Assembly: GCF_900116405.1 (NCBI RefSeq) | Contig: NZ_FPAQ01000005.1 | Location: 1 to 64,000 of the forward strand | DNA length: 64,000 nt | Direction: 5' to 3' | Source: Halomonas saccharevitans | GTDB lineage: Bacteria > Pseudomonadota > Gammaproteobacteria > Pseudomonadales > Halomonadaceae | Part shown: positions 38,881 through 49,819 of the stretch, one piece after another | Position numbering within the stretch: position 1 is the first letter of the stretch | Layout: each line of letters opens with the position of its first letter | Position numbers and translations under genes: made by a program | Notes under the pieces: generated by a model | What the model saw: the letters and a program-made list of their open reading frames with translations, nothing else | The model's database searches: none | What the model was told of the DNA's origin: nothing

Positions 38881-38898
38881 TCATTATAGGGGAAACCC

Positions 38899-39486
38899 AT
38901 GCATCGACGTCAGGGAAAAACCATGCGCATCGACGACGGCTGGCTGGCGCCCGCCCGGCGGCTCGCCTCGCCCAACCAGGACGCTCGCCCGGCGGGGGAG
39001 GTCTCGCTGCTGGTGCTGCACTCGATCAGCCTGCCGCCGAGGGAGTTCGGCGGCGAGCATATCGAGCGGCTCTTCACCAACCGGCTCGATCCCGCGGCGC
39101 ACCCCTTCTTTGCCGCGATCGCCGAGCTGCGCGTCTCGGCGCATCTGCTGATCCGTCGCGACGGGGAGTGCGTGCAGTTCGTGCCCTTCGCGGCCCGCGC
39201 CTGGCACGCCGGCCGCTCATGCTGGCAGGATGGCGCCCATGAGCGACGCGCCTTGAACGATTTCGCCGTGGGCATCGAGCTGGAAGGCGACGAGGTGACG
39301 CCCTACACCGGCGCCCAGTACCGGGCCCTGGCAAGCGCCACGGCGGCACTGCTGGCGCACTATCCGGCGCTCACGACGCGTCGCATCACCAGCCACGCCC
39401 GGGTGGCCCCTCTGCGCAAGACCGATCCCGGCCCCGCCTTCGACTGGGCCTATTTTCGCCAGGAGCTCGGAAAAATACGTACTTAG
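38899..39486 (+). CDS. ampD: 1,6-anhydro-N-acetylmuramyl-L-alanine amidase
   Basis: 195 residues. Cytoplasmic zinc amidase of peptidoglycan recycling; loss raises AmpC beta-lactamase expression in species that have it. Zinc ligands in LVLHSISLP, ITSHARVAP and KTDPGPAFDW. ATG 38899 has AGGGGA nearby; ATG 38923 is also well placed. Confidence 0.94.
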   Translation: MHRRQGKTMRIDDGWLAPARRLASPNQDARPAGEVSLLVLHSISLPPREFGGEHIERLFTNRLDPAAHPFFAAIAELRVSAHLLIRRDGECVQFVPFAARAWHAGRSCWQDGAHERRALNDFAVGIELEGDEVTPYTGAQYRALASATAALLAHYPALTTRRITSHARVAPLRKTDPGPAFDWAYFRQELGKIRT

Positions 39487-39666
39487 GCACCAAGTTTGGC
39501 GGAGAGGCGCGGCGGAAGGGGCATTCCATGCGCCTGGCCTGTTCATCGACGGGTAGTCGTCTTACAGGGGTAGGGTTCGCATGGCCTGACGGAGGTGAGC
39601 GGCGCTAATTCCCTGCGCTGCGGTGCAATATGTTGTATTTGAAAAATATTTCCACTCTATCTTGAA

Positions 39667-39695
39667 TTGGCAGAAGCCAGCGTTTACGGTATCTT
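39667..39695 (+). promoter_or_regulatory. Sigma-70 promoter of aceEF
   Basis: TTGGCA (39667-39672) and TATCTT (39690-39695) have a 17-bp spacer, ~145 bp upstream of aceE. The rest of the 39487-39837 gap is AT-rich around 39620-39665 and shows no gene; I could not recognise a PdhR-type operator. Confidence 0.6.
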
Positions 39696-39837
39696 CGCGC
39701 CATCAGCAGCGGCACCCTAAGCACTGTCTTGTAAAACAACTACAGGTCTGACGCGTTGGGGCGCCGATCCCGATCATGAGTGCCATTTCGCCCCTCTGCG
39801 GGGCCGCAGTTCCCCACCGTCATTCGGAGAGACGTCT

Positions 39838-42510
39838 ATGAGTCTGGAAACAAGAGAAGATCTCGATCCGGTCGAAACCACGGAATGGCTGGATTCCCTG
39901 GAATCGGTCCTGGATCGCGAGGGCGAGGATCGTGCCCGGTACCTGATGACTCGCCTGGCCGACCGGGTGCGGCGCGATGGCATGCAGGTGCCCTTCTCGG
40001 TGACTACCCCGCATCGCAACACCATTCCGGTGCACCGCGAAGCGCCGATGCCGGGCGACCTGTTCATGGAACGTCGAATCCGCTCGCTGATTCGCTACAA
40101 CGCCATCGCCCAGGTCATCCGCAACAACCGCGCCAACCCGGGTCTGGGCGGGCACATTGCCAGCTTCATGTCGGCGGCGACCCTGTATGACGTGGGCTTC
40201 AACCACTTCTTCCGCGCCCCGAACGGCGACTTCGAAGGCGACCTTGTCTACATCCAGGGTCACGTGGCGCCGGGCGTCTACGCCCGCGCCTACCTCGAGG
40301 GCCGCCTCACCGAAGACCAGATGGACAAGTATCGCCAGGAGGTGGACGGTGACGGCCTCTCGTCCTATCCGCACCCCTGGCTGATGCCGGACTTCTGGCA
40401 GTTCCCCACGGTATCCATGGGCCTCGGCCCCATCCAGGCCATTTACCAGGCCCACGTGATGAAGTACCTGGATTCCCGTGAACTCAAGAACATGCATGAT
40501 CGCAAGATCTGGTGCTTCATGGGCGACGGCGAGTGTGACGAGCCGGAGTCCCTCGGTGCCATTCACCTGGCCAGCCGCGAGAAGCTCGACAACCTGATCT
40601 TCGTCATCAACTGCAACCTGCAGCGTCTCGACGGCCCGGTGCGCGGCAACTCGCGGATCATGGACGAGCTCGAGGGCGTCTTCCGCGGCGCCGGCTGGAA
40701 CGTGCAGAAGGTCGTCTGGGGCCGTCTGTGGGATCCGCTCTTCGAGAAGGACACCAAGGGCATCCTGCAAAAGCGCATGGATGAGGCGGTCGACGGCGAC
40801 TACCAGAACTACAAGGCCAACGGCGGCGCCTATACCAAGGAGCACTTCTTCGGGAAGTACCCGGAGACCGCCGAGATGGTCAAGGACATGTCCGACGAGG
40901 ACATCTGGAAGCTCAATCGTGGCGGCCACGACCCGTTCAAGGTCTATGCGGCTTACCACGAGGCGACCCAGAACCCCAACGGCCGTCCCACCGTGATCCT
41001 GGCGCACACCGTCAAGGGCTACGGCATGGGCGGTGGCGATGGCGAGGCCGCCAACGAGGCGCACCAGGTCAAGACCATGGAGTACGAGGCGCTGCGTCGT
41101 TTCCGCGACCGCTTCGGCATCCCGCTGACCGACGAGCAGCTCAAGGAGGTGCCGTACTACAAGCCCGAGGACGACTCCCCGGAGCTCAAGTACATGCACC
41201 TGCAGCGTGAGCGCCTGGGTGGCTACCTGCCGAGCCGTCGCAACGACTTCGAGTCGCTGCCGATCCCTGAGCTTACGGACAAGACTTTTGCCTCACAGAC
41301 CGGCGGTTCCAAGGGTCGCGAGGTCTCCACCACCATGGCCTTCGTGCGCATCCTGAACGGCCTGGTCAAGGACAAGAAGATCGGCGACCGCGTGGTGCCG
41401 ATCATTCCCGACGAGGCGCGTACCTTCGGCATGGAGGGCATGTTCCGCCAGCTCGGCATCTACACCTCGGAAGGTCAGAAGTACGAGCCGGTGGATAAAG
41501 GCCAGATCATGTTCTACCGCGAGGATCAGAAGGGCCAGATCCTCGAGGAGGGCATCACCGAGGCCGGCGCCATGTCGGCGTGGATCGCCGCCGCGACCTC
41601 CTACTCGAACAACGCCACGACGCTGCTGCCGTTCTACGTCTACTACTCGATGTTCGGTTTCCAGCGCATCGGTGACCTGGCCTGGGCCGCCGGCGACATG
41701 CAGGCGCGCGGCTTCATGGTTGGCGGTACCGCCGGTCGCACCACCTTGAACGGTGAGGGGCTGCAGCACCAGGACGGCCACAGCCACCTGCAGGCGTCGA
41801 TGATCCCGAACTGCCGCAGCTACGATCCGACCTATGCCCATGAGGTGGCGGTGATCGTCCAGGACGGCCTGAAGCGCATGTTCACCGACAAGGAGAACTG
41901 CTTCTACTACCTGACGGTGATGAACGAGAACTACGAACAGCCGGTCATGGAGGAAGTGCCCGCCGCCGACATCATCAAGGGCATGTACCTGCTGCGCGAG
42001 ACAAAGGGCAAGAAGGGCCGCGTGCAGCTGATGGGCTGTGGCACCATCCTGCGCGAGGTCGAGGCGGCCGCCGAGATGCTCGCCGAGGAGTGGGGCGTGG
42101 GCGCCGACATCTGGAGCGTCACCAGCTTCAACGAGCTGCGTCGCGAGGCCCTGGAGATCGACCGTCAGGCCTTCATCAACCCCGAGGCCGAGGCGGTCAA
42201 GCCCCACGTCACCGCCTGCCTGGAGGGCCGTGAGGGTCCGGCGATCGTCTCCACCGACTACATGAAGCTGTTCGCCGACCAGGTCCGCGCCTGGGTGCCG
42301 ACCGACTATCATGTACTCGGGACCGACGGTTACGGCCGCTCCGACACCCGCGAGAAGCTGCGTCACTTCTTCGAGGTCGACCGTCGCTTCGTTACCGTGG
42401 CCGCGCTCAAGGCGCTGGCCGACCGTGGCGAGCTGGATCGCAAGGTCGTCGGCGAGGCGCTCAAGAAGTATGGCATCGATCCGGCCAAGCCCAACCCGCT
42501 TGCGGTGTGA
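39838..42510 (+). CDS. aceE: Pyruvate dehydrogenase E1 component, homodimeric type
   Basis: 890 residues, near the usual 887. Decarboxylates pyruvate with thiamine diphosphate. The ThDP motif starts at MGDGECDEPES; family blocks include GHIASFMSAATLYDVGFNHF, EGLQHQDGHSHL and YGRSDTREKLR. Ribosome site GGAGAG. First gene of the aceE-aceF operon. No lpd follows; the E3 subunit must be encoded elsewhere. Confidence 0.97.
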   Translation: MSLETREDLDPVETTEWLDSLESVLDREGEDRARYLMTRLADRVRRDGMQVPFSVTTPHRNTIPVHREAPMPGDLFMERRIRSLIRYNAIAQVIRNNRANPGLGGHIASFMSAATLYDVGFNHFFRAPNGDFEGDLVYIQGHVAPGVYARAYLEGRLTEDQMDKYRQEVDGDGLSSYPHPWLMPDFWQFPTVSMGLGPIQAIYQAHVMKYLDSRELKNMHDRKIWCFMGDGECDEPESLGAIHLASREKLDNLIFVINCNLQRLDGPVRGNSRIMDELEGVFRGAGWNVQKVVWGRLWDPLFEKDTKGILQKRMDEAVDGDYQNYKANGGAYTKEHFFGKYPETAEMVKDMSDEDIWKLNRGGHDPFKVYAAYHEATQNPNGRPTVILAHTVKGYGMGGGDGEAANEAHQVKTMEYEALRRFRDRFGIPLTDEQLKEVPYYKPEDDSPELKYMHLQRERLGGYLPSRRNDFESLPIPELTDKTFASQTGGSKGREVSTTMAFVRILNGLVKDKKIGDRVVPIIPDEARTFGMEGMFRQLGIYTSEGQKYEPVDKGQIMFYREDQKGQILEEGITEAGAMSAWIAAATSYSNNATTLLPFYVYYSMFGFQRIGDLAWAAGDMQARGFMVGGTAGRTTLNGEGLQHQDGHSHLQASMIPNCRSYDPTYAHEVAVIVQDGLKRMFTDKENCFYYLTVMNENYEQPVMEEVPAADIIKGMYLLRETKGKKGRVQLMGCGTILREVEAAAEMLAEEWGVGADIWSVTSFNELRREALEIDRQAFINPEAEAVKPHVTACLEGREGPAIVSTDYMKLFADQVRAWVPTDYHVLGTDGYGRSDTREKLRHFFEVDRRFVTVAALKALADRGELDRKVVGEALKKYGIDPAKPNPLAV

Positions 42511-42585
42511 GGCGTCGCCCGAGCGATTCGGTGGCATGGCGGGCCCGCGGGCCCGCCCCCGTCAAGAGTTTGAAGGAGCGCGACC

Positions 42586-44625
42586 TTGAGTAGCGAAATC
42601 ATCAAAGTTCCGGACATCGGTGGCGATACCGATGTCGAGATCATCGAGATCGCGGTGGCCGAGGGCGACGTCATCGCCCCCGAGGACACCCTGATCACGC
42701 TGGAATCCGACAAGGCCAGCATGGACGTGCCGGCGCCCAAGGGCGGCAAGGTGCTGAAGGTCCTGGTCAAGGAGGGCGATACCGTCTCCGAGGGTGACGA
42801 CATCGTCGAGATCGAGGCCGAGGGTGGCGGCGACGCCGACGCCGGTGGCAAGGAAGAGGCCGAGAAGGCCCCCGAGCCCCAGAAGGCCCCCGAGCCCGAG
42901 AAGGCGGCCGAGCCCGCGCCGGAGAAGCCCGCGGCCAAGAGCGGCGGCGGCAAGCAGACCGTCGAGATCAAGGTGCCCGACCTCGGCGGCTCCGCCGACG
43001 TGGAGATCATCGAGGTGGCGGTAGCCGCGGGTGACCAGGTCGACGCGGAAGACACCCTGATCACCCTGGAGTCCGACAAGGCCTCCATGGACGTGCCGAG
43101 CCCTCAGGCCGGCAAGCTGGTCACGCTCACCGTCAAGGAGGGCGATACCGTCTCCGAGGGTGACGTCATCGGTACCATGGAAGTCGAAGGCGAGGGTGGC
43201 GGTGACGCCGAGCCCGCCGAGTCGGCACCCGCGCCGGCCGAGAGTGCCCCGCAGGAGGACGCCCCGGCCGAGCAGGAAGAGAGCGGCGGCGAGCCGGAGC
43301 GCAAGGAAGTGCGCGTGCCGGACCTCTCGGGTTCCGCCGACGTGCCGATCATCGAGATCGCCGCCAGCGCCGGCGACGAGGTCGACGAGGAAGATCCGCT
43401 GATCACCCTGGAGTCCGACAAGGCTTCCATGGACGTGCCCAGCCCCTACAAGGGCAAGCTCCTCGAGCTGACCGTCAAGGAGGGCGATACCGTCTCCGAG
43501 GGCGACCTGATCGGCTATATCGAAGTGGCCGGCACTCCGGTCGCGGGTAGCAAGCCCGCCGCCAAGCCGGCGGCGAAGGCTCCCGAGCAGAAGGCGGACA
43601 AGAAGCCCGAGCAGAAGGCGCAGGCGCCGGCCGCGAAGTCGTCTGGCACCCCTGCCGGTTCGCCGAGCCCCGAGGCGCAGATGGCCGCCCACAAGCCGCG
43701 CGACGGCAAGCTGGTGCACGCCGGTCCGGCGGTGCGCATGCTGGCCCGTGAGCTGGGCGTCGACCTGGGGCTGGTCAAGCCCAGCGGCCCCAAGGAGCGC
43801 GTGCTCAAGGAGGACGTCCACGCCTACGTCAAGCAGGTCATGGACGGCAAGGCCCAGACGCCCGCCGCGGCACCGGCTGCCGCCGGCAGCGGCATTCCGC
43901 CGATCCCGGATCAGGACTTCAGCCAGTTCGGCGAGGTGGAAGAGAAGCCGATGGGTCGCCTTATGAAGATGGGCGCCACCAACCTGCATCGCAGCTGGGT
44001 CAACCTGCCCCACGTCACGCAGTTCGACGAGGCGGACATCAGCGAGCTCGAGGCCTTCCGCAAGTCGATGAAGGCCGAGGCCGAGGCGCAGGGCGCCAAG
44101 CTCACGCCGCTGCCCTTCCTGATCAAGGCCTGTGCCTTCGCGCTGAAGAAGTACCCGCAGTTCAACGTCAGCCTGAAGAGTGACGGCGAGACGATCGTGC
44201 ACAAGAAGTACGTGCACATCGGCATCGCCGTGGACACTCCGGACGGCCTGATGGTGCCGGTGATCCGCAACGCCGACCAGAAGTCGCTGATCGAACTGGC
44301 CAAGGAGTCGGTGGAGCTGGCTGGCAAGGCGCAGTCGAAGAAGCTCAAGCGCGACGAGATGACCGGCGGCTGCTTCACCATCTCGAGCCTGGGCTCCATC
44401 GGCGGCACCGCCTTCACGCCGATCGTCAACGCCCCGGAGGTTGCCATCCTCGGCATCTCCAAGGCGTCGATGAAGCCGGTGTGGGACGGCGCGGCCTTCC
44501 AGCCGCGGCTGATGATGCCGCTGTGCCTCTCCTACGACCACCGGGCGGTCAACGGAGCCGACGCCGCGCGCTTCACTGCCTTCCTGGGTCAGGTGCTGAC
44601 GGACATCCGTCGACTGCTGCTGTAA
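42586..44625 (+). CDS. aceF: Pyruvate dehydrogenase E2, dihydrolipoyl acetyltransferase
   Basis: 679 residues from TTG 42586, with AAGGAG at 7 bp. Three N-terminal lipoyl domains, each with [10 protein letters not shown]; lipoyl lysines are Lys43, Lys165 and Lys279, joined by Ala/Pro/Glu linkers. A peripheral-subunit-binding domain follows ([20 protein letters not shown]), then the catalytic domain ending with [15 protein letters not shown], with active-site His and Asp. The three lipoyl modules are near-copies of one another. Confidence 0.97.
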   Translation: MSSEIIKVPDIGGDTDVEIIEIAVAEGDVIAPEDTLITLESDKASMDVPAPKGGKVLKVLVKEGDTVSEGDDIVEIEAEGGGDADAGGKEEAEKAPEPQKAPEPEKAAEPAPEKPAAKSGGGKQTVEIKVPDLGGSADVEIIEVAVAAGDQVDAEDTLITLESDKASMDVPSPQAGKLVTLTVKEGDTVSEGDVIGTMEVEGEGGGDAEPAESAPAPAESAPQEDAPAEQEESGGEPERKEVRVPDLSGSADVPIIEIAASAGDEVDEEDPLITLESDKASMDVPSPYKGKLLELTVKEGDTVSEGDLIGYIEVAGTPVAGSKPAAKPAAKAPEQKADKKPEQKAQAPAAKSSGTPAGSPSPEAQMAAHKPRDGKLVHAGPAVRMLARELGVDLGLVKPSGPKERVLKEDVHAYVKQVMDGKAQTPAAAPAAAGSGIPPIPDQDFSQFGEVEEKPMGRLMKMGATNLHRSWVNLPHVTQFDEADISELEAFRKSMKAEAEAQGAKLTPLPFLIKACAFALKKYPQFNVSLKSDGETIVHKKYVHIGIAVDTPDGLMVPVIRNADQKSLIELAKESVELAGKAQSKKLKRDEMTGGCFTISSLGSIGGTAFTPIVNAPEVAILGISKASMKPVWDGAAFQPRLMMPLCLSYDHRAVNGADAARFTAFLGQVLTDIRRLLL

Positions 44626-44640
44626 GTCGCTCCCTGCCAC

Positions 44641-44673
44641 CGACAACGGCGCCGCGAGGCGCCGTTGTCGTTT
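44641..44673 (+). terminator. aceEF terminator
   Basis: CGACAACGGCGCC (44641-44653) pairs with GGCGCCGTTGTCG (44658-44670), followed by TTT. Confidence 0.85.
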
Positions 44674-44861
44674 GTGGGCCCCGCTCGTGTAGGGCAGACC
44701 AAAGTGCAACTTGGTCGCAGGGGCTTGATGCCGCACCCTTTTTTCTCTCTTTAGCGACGCGAATCCGGGCCCTTCGCTTGTCTGCGCCCGGCGGCGCGGT
44801 TATCGTTCGCTTCTTACCTTTCTTCCTCTATCCGCAATACACACTTCTAAGGAGCAGTCAG

Positions 44862-45518
44862 ATGCGTTTGATCCTTTTGGGCGCCCCGGGTGCCGGCAAG
44901 GGTACTCAGGCCCAGTTCATCTGCGAGCGTTTCAACATTCCGCAGATCTCCACTGGCGACATGCTGCGCGCCGCGGTGAAGGAGGGCAGCGATCTGGGGC
45001 TCAAGGTCAAGGAGATCATGAACAGCGGCGGCCTGGTGTCCGACGACATCATCATCGCCCTGGTCAAGGAGCGCATCAGCCAGCCCGACTGCGCCAACGG
45101 CTTCCTGTTCGACGGCTTCCCGCGCACCATCCCGCAGGCTCAGGCCATGCGCGATGCCGAGGTGAAGATCGATCACGTGCTGGAGATCGCCGTCGATGAC
45201 GAGGAGATCGTCAAGCGACTGGCCGGCCGCCGCGTCCACCCGGGCTCGGGTCGCGTCTACCACCTCGAGTACCAGCCGCCGAAGGGAGAGGGCAAGGACG
45301 ACGTCACCGGCGAGGCCCTGATCCAGCGCGACGATGATCGCGAGTCCACGGTGCGCAACCGTCTGGCGGTCTACCACGAGCAGACCGCGCCGCTGGTCGA
45401 CTACTACCAGCAGTGGGCCGAGGAGGCGCCCGAGGCGGCCCCGGCCTACCATCGTGTCGAGGGCGTGGGCAGCATCGACGACATCACCGGTCAGGTGATC
45501 GAGGCCCTCGAAGGCTGA
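44862..45518 (+). CDS. adk: Adenylate kinase
   Basis: 218 residues. Phosphoryl transfer between ATP and AMP. P-loop [13 protein letters not shown] site [10 protein letters not shown] and [11 protein letters not shown], long LID region ([20 protein letters not shown]) without the Cys zinc site. ATG 44862 follows TAAGGAG. The ~190-bp leader after the aceF terminator has no gene. Confidence 0.97.
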   Translation: MRLILLGAPGAGKGTQAQFICERFNIPQISTGDMLRAAVKEGSDLGLKVKEIMNSGGLVSDDIIIALVKERISQPDCANGFLFDGFPRTIPQAQAMRDAEVKIDHVLEIAVDDEEIVKRLAGRRVHPGSGRVYHLEYQPPKGEGKDDVTGEALIQRDDDRESTVRNRLAVYHEQTAPLVDYYQQWAEEAPEAAPAYHRVEGVGSIDDITGQVIEALEG

Positions 45519-45556
45519 GTCTCGCTTCCAGTCTCATTCGTGCACTGCACGTCGCC

Positions 45557-45580
45557 GAAGGCCCGCATGCGCGGGCCTTC
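45557..45580 (+). terminator. adk terminator
   Basis: GAAGGCCCGC (45557-45566) and GCGGGCCTTC (45571-45580) form a 10-bp stem with a 4-nt loop; the trailing T run is weak. Confidence 0.65.
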
Positions 45581-45639
45581 GTCGTTGGCGGCGGCGCGCG
45601 TATAATGCGCGGACATTTCTCGCCACGACGTGATCTCCC

Positions 45640-46356
45640 ATGCCGATCCTGCTGGCCCTGGACGCTTCCTCGAGCGCCTGTTCCGCCGCCCTGCTGAGCC
45701 GCCGTGACGGCCATGCCGACGAACTGATCTCACGCTTCGCCCTGACCCCGCGGGAGCACACTCGCCGCCTGCTGCCGATGGTCGACGAGGTGCTCGCCGA
45801 GGCGGGCCTGGCGGCCTCGGCGCTCGACGCCGTGGCCTATGGCCGGGGTCCCGGCTCCTTCACCGGACTGCGCATCGCCGCCGGCGTCGCCCAGGGGCTC
45901 GCCTTCGGCCTCGACCGCCCGATGGTCGGCGTCTCGACACTCGAGGCGCTGGCCCTGGGCGGGCATCGCCGCCATCACTATCGCCGGCTGATCACCGCCC
46001 TGGACGCCCGCATGGGCGAGATCTACGTGGCCGCCTGGCAGTGTCGCGACGGTCGCGTGCTGCCGCTCTCACAGGAGGCAGTGATGCCACCCTCGCGGCT
46101 CTGCCTGCCCGATCTCGAGGACAGTGCTCAGGGTGACGCCGACTGGGTCGGCATCGGTTCCGGCTGGCATCTTCGCGAGCAGATGAGCGTCGAGGTGCAG
46201 GCGGGGCTCGGTCTGTGCCTGCCCGAGGTGGAGGCCGAGGCCGCCGACATGGCGCTGCTGGCCATGGAGGCCCTGGAGCGGGGCGAGGCCCGCCCGGCCC
46301 ACGAGGTGCAGCCGGTCTACCTGCGCGATCGGGTCGCCTGGCAGAAGAGCCGATGA
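45640..46356 (+). CDS. tsaB: tRNA t6A synthesis protein TsaB
   Basis: 238 residues. Partner of TsaD, TsaE and TsaC in threonylcarbamoyl-adenosine formation at tRNA A37. ASKHA-type N-terminus [17 protein letters not shown] and [21 protein letters not shown] are diagnostic. The gene overlaps rsmJ by four bases. TrmO elsewhere in this window methylates the product in tRNA-Thr. Confidence 0.95.
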   Translation: MPILLALDASSSACSAALLSRRDGHADELISRFALTPREHTRRLLPMVDEVLAEAGLAASALDAVAYGRGPGSFTGLRIAAGVAQGLAFGLDRPMVGVSTLEALALGGHRRHHYRRLITALDARMGEIYVAAWQCRDGRVLPLSQEAVMPPSRLCLPDLEDSAQGDADWVGIGSGWHLREQMSVEVQAGLGLCLPEVEAEAADMALLAMEALERGEARPAHEVQPVYLRDRVAWQKSR

Positions 46357-47183
46357 GCGGCGTGGCGGTGCGGGACCCCGACCTGTATCCGCTCGCCCGG
46401 CGCCTGGGGCTGCCCACGGTGGCAGAAGCAGGGATGGCCGAGGCAGGGGTGACCGATGCAGCGTCCGCCGACATAGCGCCCGGTATTGCGGGCGACGATG
46501 ACGGGGCGGAGCTGACTCTCGCCCGCCAGGACGACCGCCTGGTGCTGGCCGGCGATCCGCGCCGCTACGGCCACCCGCTGGCGGTGGACTTCGTCAGCGG
46601 GCGCGCCGCCCATCGGCGGCGCTTCGGCGGCGGTCGAGGCCAGCTCATCGCCCGCGCCTGCGGCCTGGCCAAGGGCGTCACGCCCTCGGTGGTGGATGCC
46701 ACCGCGGGGCTCGGCCGCGACGCCTTCGTGCTGGCAAGCCTCGGGGCCGAGGTGCTGCTGATGGAGCGGGTCGCGGCGATCTTCGCGCTGCTCGAGGACG
46801 GCCTGGCGCGGGCGCTGGCCGATCCCGAGACCCGCGACATCGCGGCACGCATGCACCTGGTGCATGGCGATGCCTCCCGCGAGCTGGCGACCCTGGTGGC
46901 GAGCGCCGGCGTGGCCCCTGAGGTGATCCATCTCGACCCGATGTTTCCCCACCGCGAGAAGTCCGCGCTGGTCAAGAAGGAGATGCGCCTCTTCCGCAAC
47001 CTGGCCGGCGACGACCCGGACGCCCCGCGGCTGCTCGAGGCGGCGCTGGACGTGGCGACCCATCGGGTGGTGGTCAAACGACCGCGCAAGGCACCGCCCC
47101 TGGAGGGCCCGCCGCCGCGACACGTCATCGCGGACAAGACCAGCCGCTACGATCTCTACGTGCATCGCCGGCTCGGCGCCTGA
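46353..47183 (+). CDS. rsmJ: 16S rRNA (guanine1516-N2)-methyltransferase
   Basis: 276 residues. Class I SAM enzyme: [19 protein letters not shown] (SAM loop), [20 protein letters not shown] (catalytic DPMFP motif) and [14 protein letters not shown]. An N-terminal Ala/Glu-rich insert ([17 protein letters not shown]) is longer than in E. coli. Translation is coupled to tsaB. Confidence 0.94.
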   Translation: MSGVAVRDPDLYPLARRLGLPTVAEAGMAEAGVTDAASADIAPGIAGDDDGAELTLARQDDRLVLAGDPRRYGHPLAVDFVSGRAAHRRRFGGGRGQLIARACGLAKGVTPSVVDATAGLGRDAFVLASLGAEVLLMERVAAIFALLEDGLARALADPETRDIAARMHLVHGDASRELATLVASAGVAPEVIHLDPMFPHREKSALVKKEMRLFRNLAGDDPDAPRLLEAALDVATHRVVVKRPRKAPPLEGPPPRHVIADKTSRYDLYVHRRLGA

Positions 47184-47227
47184 GCTCAGCCCTCGCCTCT
47201 CATCCTTCACCGCTCATCCTTTGCCTT

Positions 47228-49693
47228 TCATTCGTCACCCCGGCGGCTGACCAGCTGCAGTCGGTGGCGCAGCGCCGGGTCGAACAGCGCCCGGCTTTGC
47301 CGGGCCGCCTCGCGCAGCGCCTCACCAAAGGTCAGGCGGCCGTCATCGGTGGCGAGCCATCCGCAGGCCGCGAGGCTCTCCACCAGGCCGGCGAACAGCC
47401 GCGCATCGAAGAATTCCGGGGCGTCGCGTCCCGAGAGCAGGGCCAGCCGTTCGGCCAATAGCCGGCTTCGCTCGGTGAGCGCCTCGGCGGTGAAGTGCCC
47501 CGGGGGCTCGCTCAACAGCACCGAGAGCAGCAGGTAGCCCCGCTCCAGCGAGGGCTGCATCAGCGCACCGAGCATGTCGAGCTGCTCCCCGGCCGCGAGC
47601 GACTCCCGGGGCCGCCGCCAGCCCTCGTCCTCGCGCTCCAAGAGGCCCTGTTCGACCAGCGCCTCGAGCATCGCGGCGAGATCCTCATGCAGCGCCGGCG
47701 CCGGCGCCGGCGCGGGCTCGATGGCGAGCTCCCGGGCGAGTATCGGCCAGCCGGGGCCGAGCAGGGCGGCGAGATCGTCCAGGCGATGGCAGGCCTGATG
47801 ACGAAAGGCGAAGGCGGTGAGGCCGGCCAGGGCGAAGAGGTGCAGCACGTTGTTGCGGTACCAGCCCAAGAGCCCGGCCTGGCGCGCGTCGGCGACGATG
47901 ATGTCGCCCAGCGGGTGGGGGTGGCGGCCGATCATACCGAGCGCGGCCACCTGATCGATCCACGCCTCGGGCGTGCCCGTCGGCAGGCTCGCGTCGCGCC
48001 CGCCCGGCAGGCGCCGCTGCAGGGCCACCAGCAGCGCCAGCTGCTGGGTCAGCAGCCCGGCCTCGATGGCGCGGTGGGGCGTGGCCAGCAGCACCAGGGC
48101 CACCAGGTTGACCGGGTTGAGCGCGGCGGCGGCGTTGATGCGCTGCGAGAGGGTCTCGCCGAGCGCCGGCACGACCCTATTGAGCCAGGCCGGACGTGGC
48201 GCCTCGGGCGCATGCCGCCAGCCCGGCACCTGAGCGTCGAGGAAGGCGGAGAGCGACAGCGGCTCGCCGACGTTCACGTCCACCCGCCCGTGAGGCTGGC
48301 GCAGCCGACGCGTCACGCCGAGCAGTGCCAGCGGCGACTCCTTGCGCTTGTCGGCCCCGCGCATCTCGCGCTGGTAGCTGGCGTTCTCGAGGATGCGCTC
48401 GTAGCCGAGGTAGACGGGCACGAAGAGCACATCTCGGCCGCCCTCCCGTCGGCTGCGCAGGAAGGAGCGCAGGGTCATGGCGAGCATCCCCGGGCGGGCC
48501 GGCAGCAGGCGGCCGCTGCGCGAGCGCCCGCCCTCCATGAAGTACTCCAGGGGGTGGCCCCGCGACAGCAGGCGGTGCAGGTACTCGTTGAAGACCGCCG
48601 CATAGAGGCGATTGTCGCGAAAGCTGCGGCGCATGAAGAAGGCGCCGCCGCGGCGCAGCAGCGGGCCGATCAGCGGCATGTCGAGGTTGCGCCCGGCGGC
48701 GATGTGCGGCGGCATCAGCCCCTCGCGGTAGAGCGCGTAGGAGAGCAGCAGGTAGTCGATGTGGCTGCGGTGGCAGGGCACATAGACCAGGGTGTGATCG
48801 CCAGCGACGGCCTTGACCCGCGACAGGCCGCGCACCCCGACGCCATCGTAGAGGCGGTTCCACAGGCGACGCAGGGCGCCTGCCATGAAGCGCATCACCG
48901 GGTAGGTCATGTCGGAGGCGATCTCGCGGCCGTAGCGGCGGGCGCGTCGGGCGATCCGCGGCCGCGTTGCTTTCTCGGCCGCGGCCACCTCTCCGATGGC
49001 ACGCTGCACTTCGGCGCTGGCCACCACGCCGTCGATCAGTGTGCGCCGGTGGGAGAGGTCGGGGCCCAGCACCCGGGTGCGGGTGCGTCGAAAATGCCCT
49101 CGTAAGAGCCTGGCCACCTTGCGATTGGTGAGCGCGGGGTCGCGGTCGTCATCGAGCTCGGAGAGAAGCAGCGGCGTGCCGAACTGCACCTCGACGTCGC
49201 GCCCGTTGACCACTACCGAGAGCAGGCGGCGCAGCCGCCCGGTGAGTCGCCAGCTATCGGCGGCCAGCAGCTGCCAGACGCCGAAGCGCTTGCCCGGGGC
49301 GCGTCCCCAGAAGACGCTCACCGGCACCAGCTGCGCATCGTGCGCGGGATCGCGGCGGTACTGCTCGATCAGCGGCTGGAAGGGCGCCGCCGATCGCCGT
49401 CCGCGGCGCCACAGGCGTCGCCCCGGGGCGGGCAGCGCCAGGCAGGCGGGCAGGGTCACGCTCCCTACGCGGCGTTGGCCGCCGGCCGCCGGCAGGCCGT
49501 GGGAGTGAGCCAGCGTCTCCAGCAGCAGGGTGTCGGAGAGCGCCGGGCGCGACAGCACGTAGAGCACCGGCAGCGTCGGTTCCAGCGGCAGCGCATCGGG
49601 TGCGGGCTCGATCAGTCGGATCTGGCACCCGCGGGACATCAGCTGCGTGAGCGGTGCGCGCAGCGCGCCGGCGAGCATGCGTGCAAGGCCCAT
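47228..49693 (-). CDS. plsB: Glycerol-3-phosphate 1-O-acyltransferase
   Basis: 821 residues. Inner-membrane enzyme of the first phospholipid step. Acyltransferase blocks: VPCHRSHIDYLLLSY (HxxxxD), GAFFMRRSFRDNRLY, EYFMEGGRSRSGRLLPARPG and VLFVPVYLGYERILE. Length is typical (~807 in E. coli). Divergent from the cardiolipin synthase gene. Confidence 0.96.
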   Translation of the reverse strand: MGLARMLAGALRAPLTQLMSRGCQIRLIEPAPDALPLEPTLPVLYVLSRPALSDTLLLETLAHSHGLPAAGGQRRVGSVTLPACLALPAPGRRLWRRGRRSAAPFQPLIEQYRRDPAHDAQLVPVSVFWGRAPGKRFGVWQLLAADSWRLTGRLRRLLSVVVNGRDVEVQFGTPLLLSELDDDRDPALTNRKVARLLRGHFRRTRTRVLGPDLSHRRTLIDGVVASAEVQRAIGEVAAAEKATRPRIARRARRYGREIASDMTYPVMRFMAGALRRLWNRLYDGVGVRGLSRVKAVAGDHTLVYVPCHRSHIDYLLLSYALYREGLMPPHIAAGRNLDMPLIGPLLRRGGAFFMRRSFRDNRLYAAVFNEYLHRLLSRGHPLEYFMEGGRSRSGRLLPARPGMLAMTLRSFLRSRREGGRDVLFVPVYLGYERILENASYQREMRGADKRKESPLALLGVTRRLRQPHGRVDVNVGEPLSLSAFLDAQVPGWRHAPEAPRPAWLNRVVPALGETLSQRINAAAALNPVNLVALVLLATPHRAIEAGLLTQQLALLVALQRRLPGGRDASLPTGTPEAWIDQVAALGMIGRHPHPLGDIIVADARQAGLLGWYRNNVLHLFALAGLTAFAFRHQACHRLDDLAALLGPGWPILARELAIEPAPAPAPALHEDLAAMLEALVEQGLLEREDEGWRRPRESLAAGEQLDMLGALMQPSLERGYLLLSVLLSEPPGHFTAEALTERSRLLAERLALLSGRDAPEFFDARLFAGLVESLAACGWLATDDGRLTFGEALREAARQSRALFDPALRHRLQLVSRRGDE

Positions 49694-49819
49694 CCGTTTG
49701 CCTCGACCGGAAATGAATCCTCAGTATAACGCCCCCAGATGCGGCGGGCAGCGGGCGGCCTTTTCCCCGAGCGGTAAACATGCGTCAATGCCGTAACGGA
49801 CGGAGACAGGGGCGATGCC

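Noticed and set aside
42586..43530. Recent triplication as an error in aceF
   Set aside because: Three lipoyl domains are normal for gammaproteobacterial E2; the copies differ and linkers are intact.
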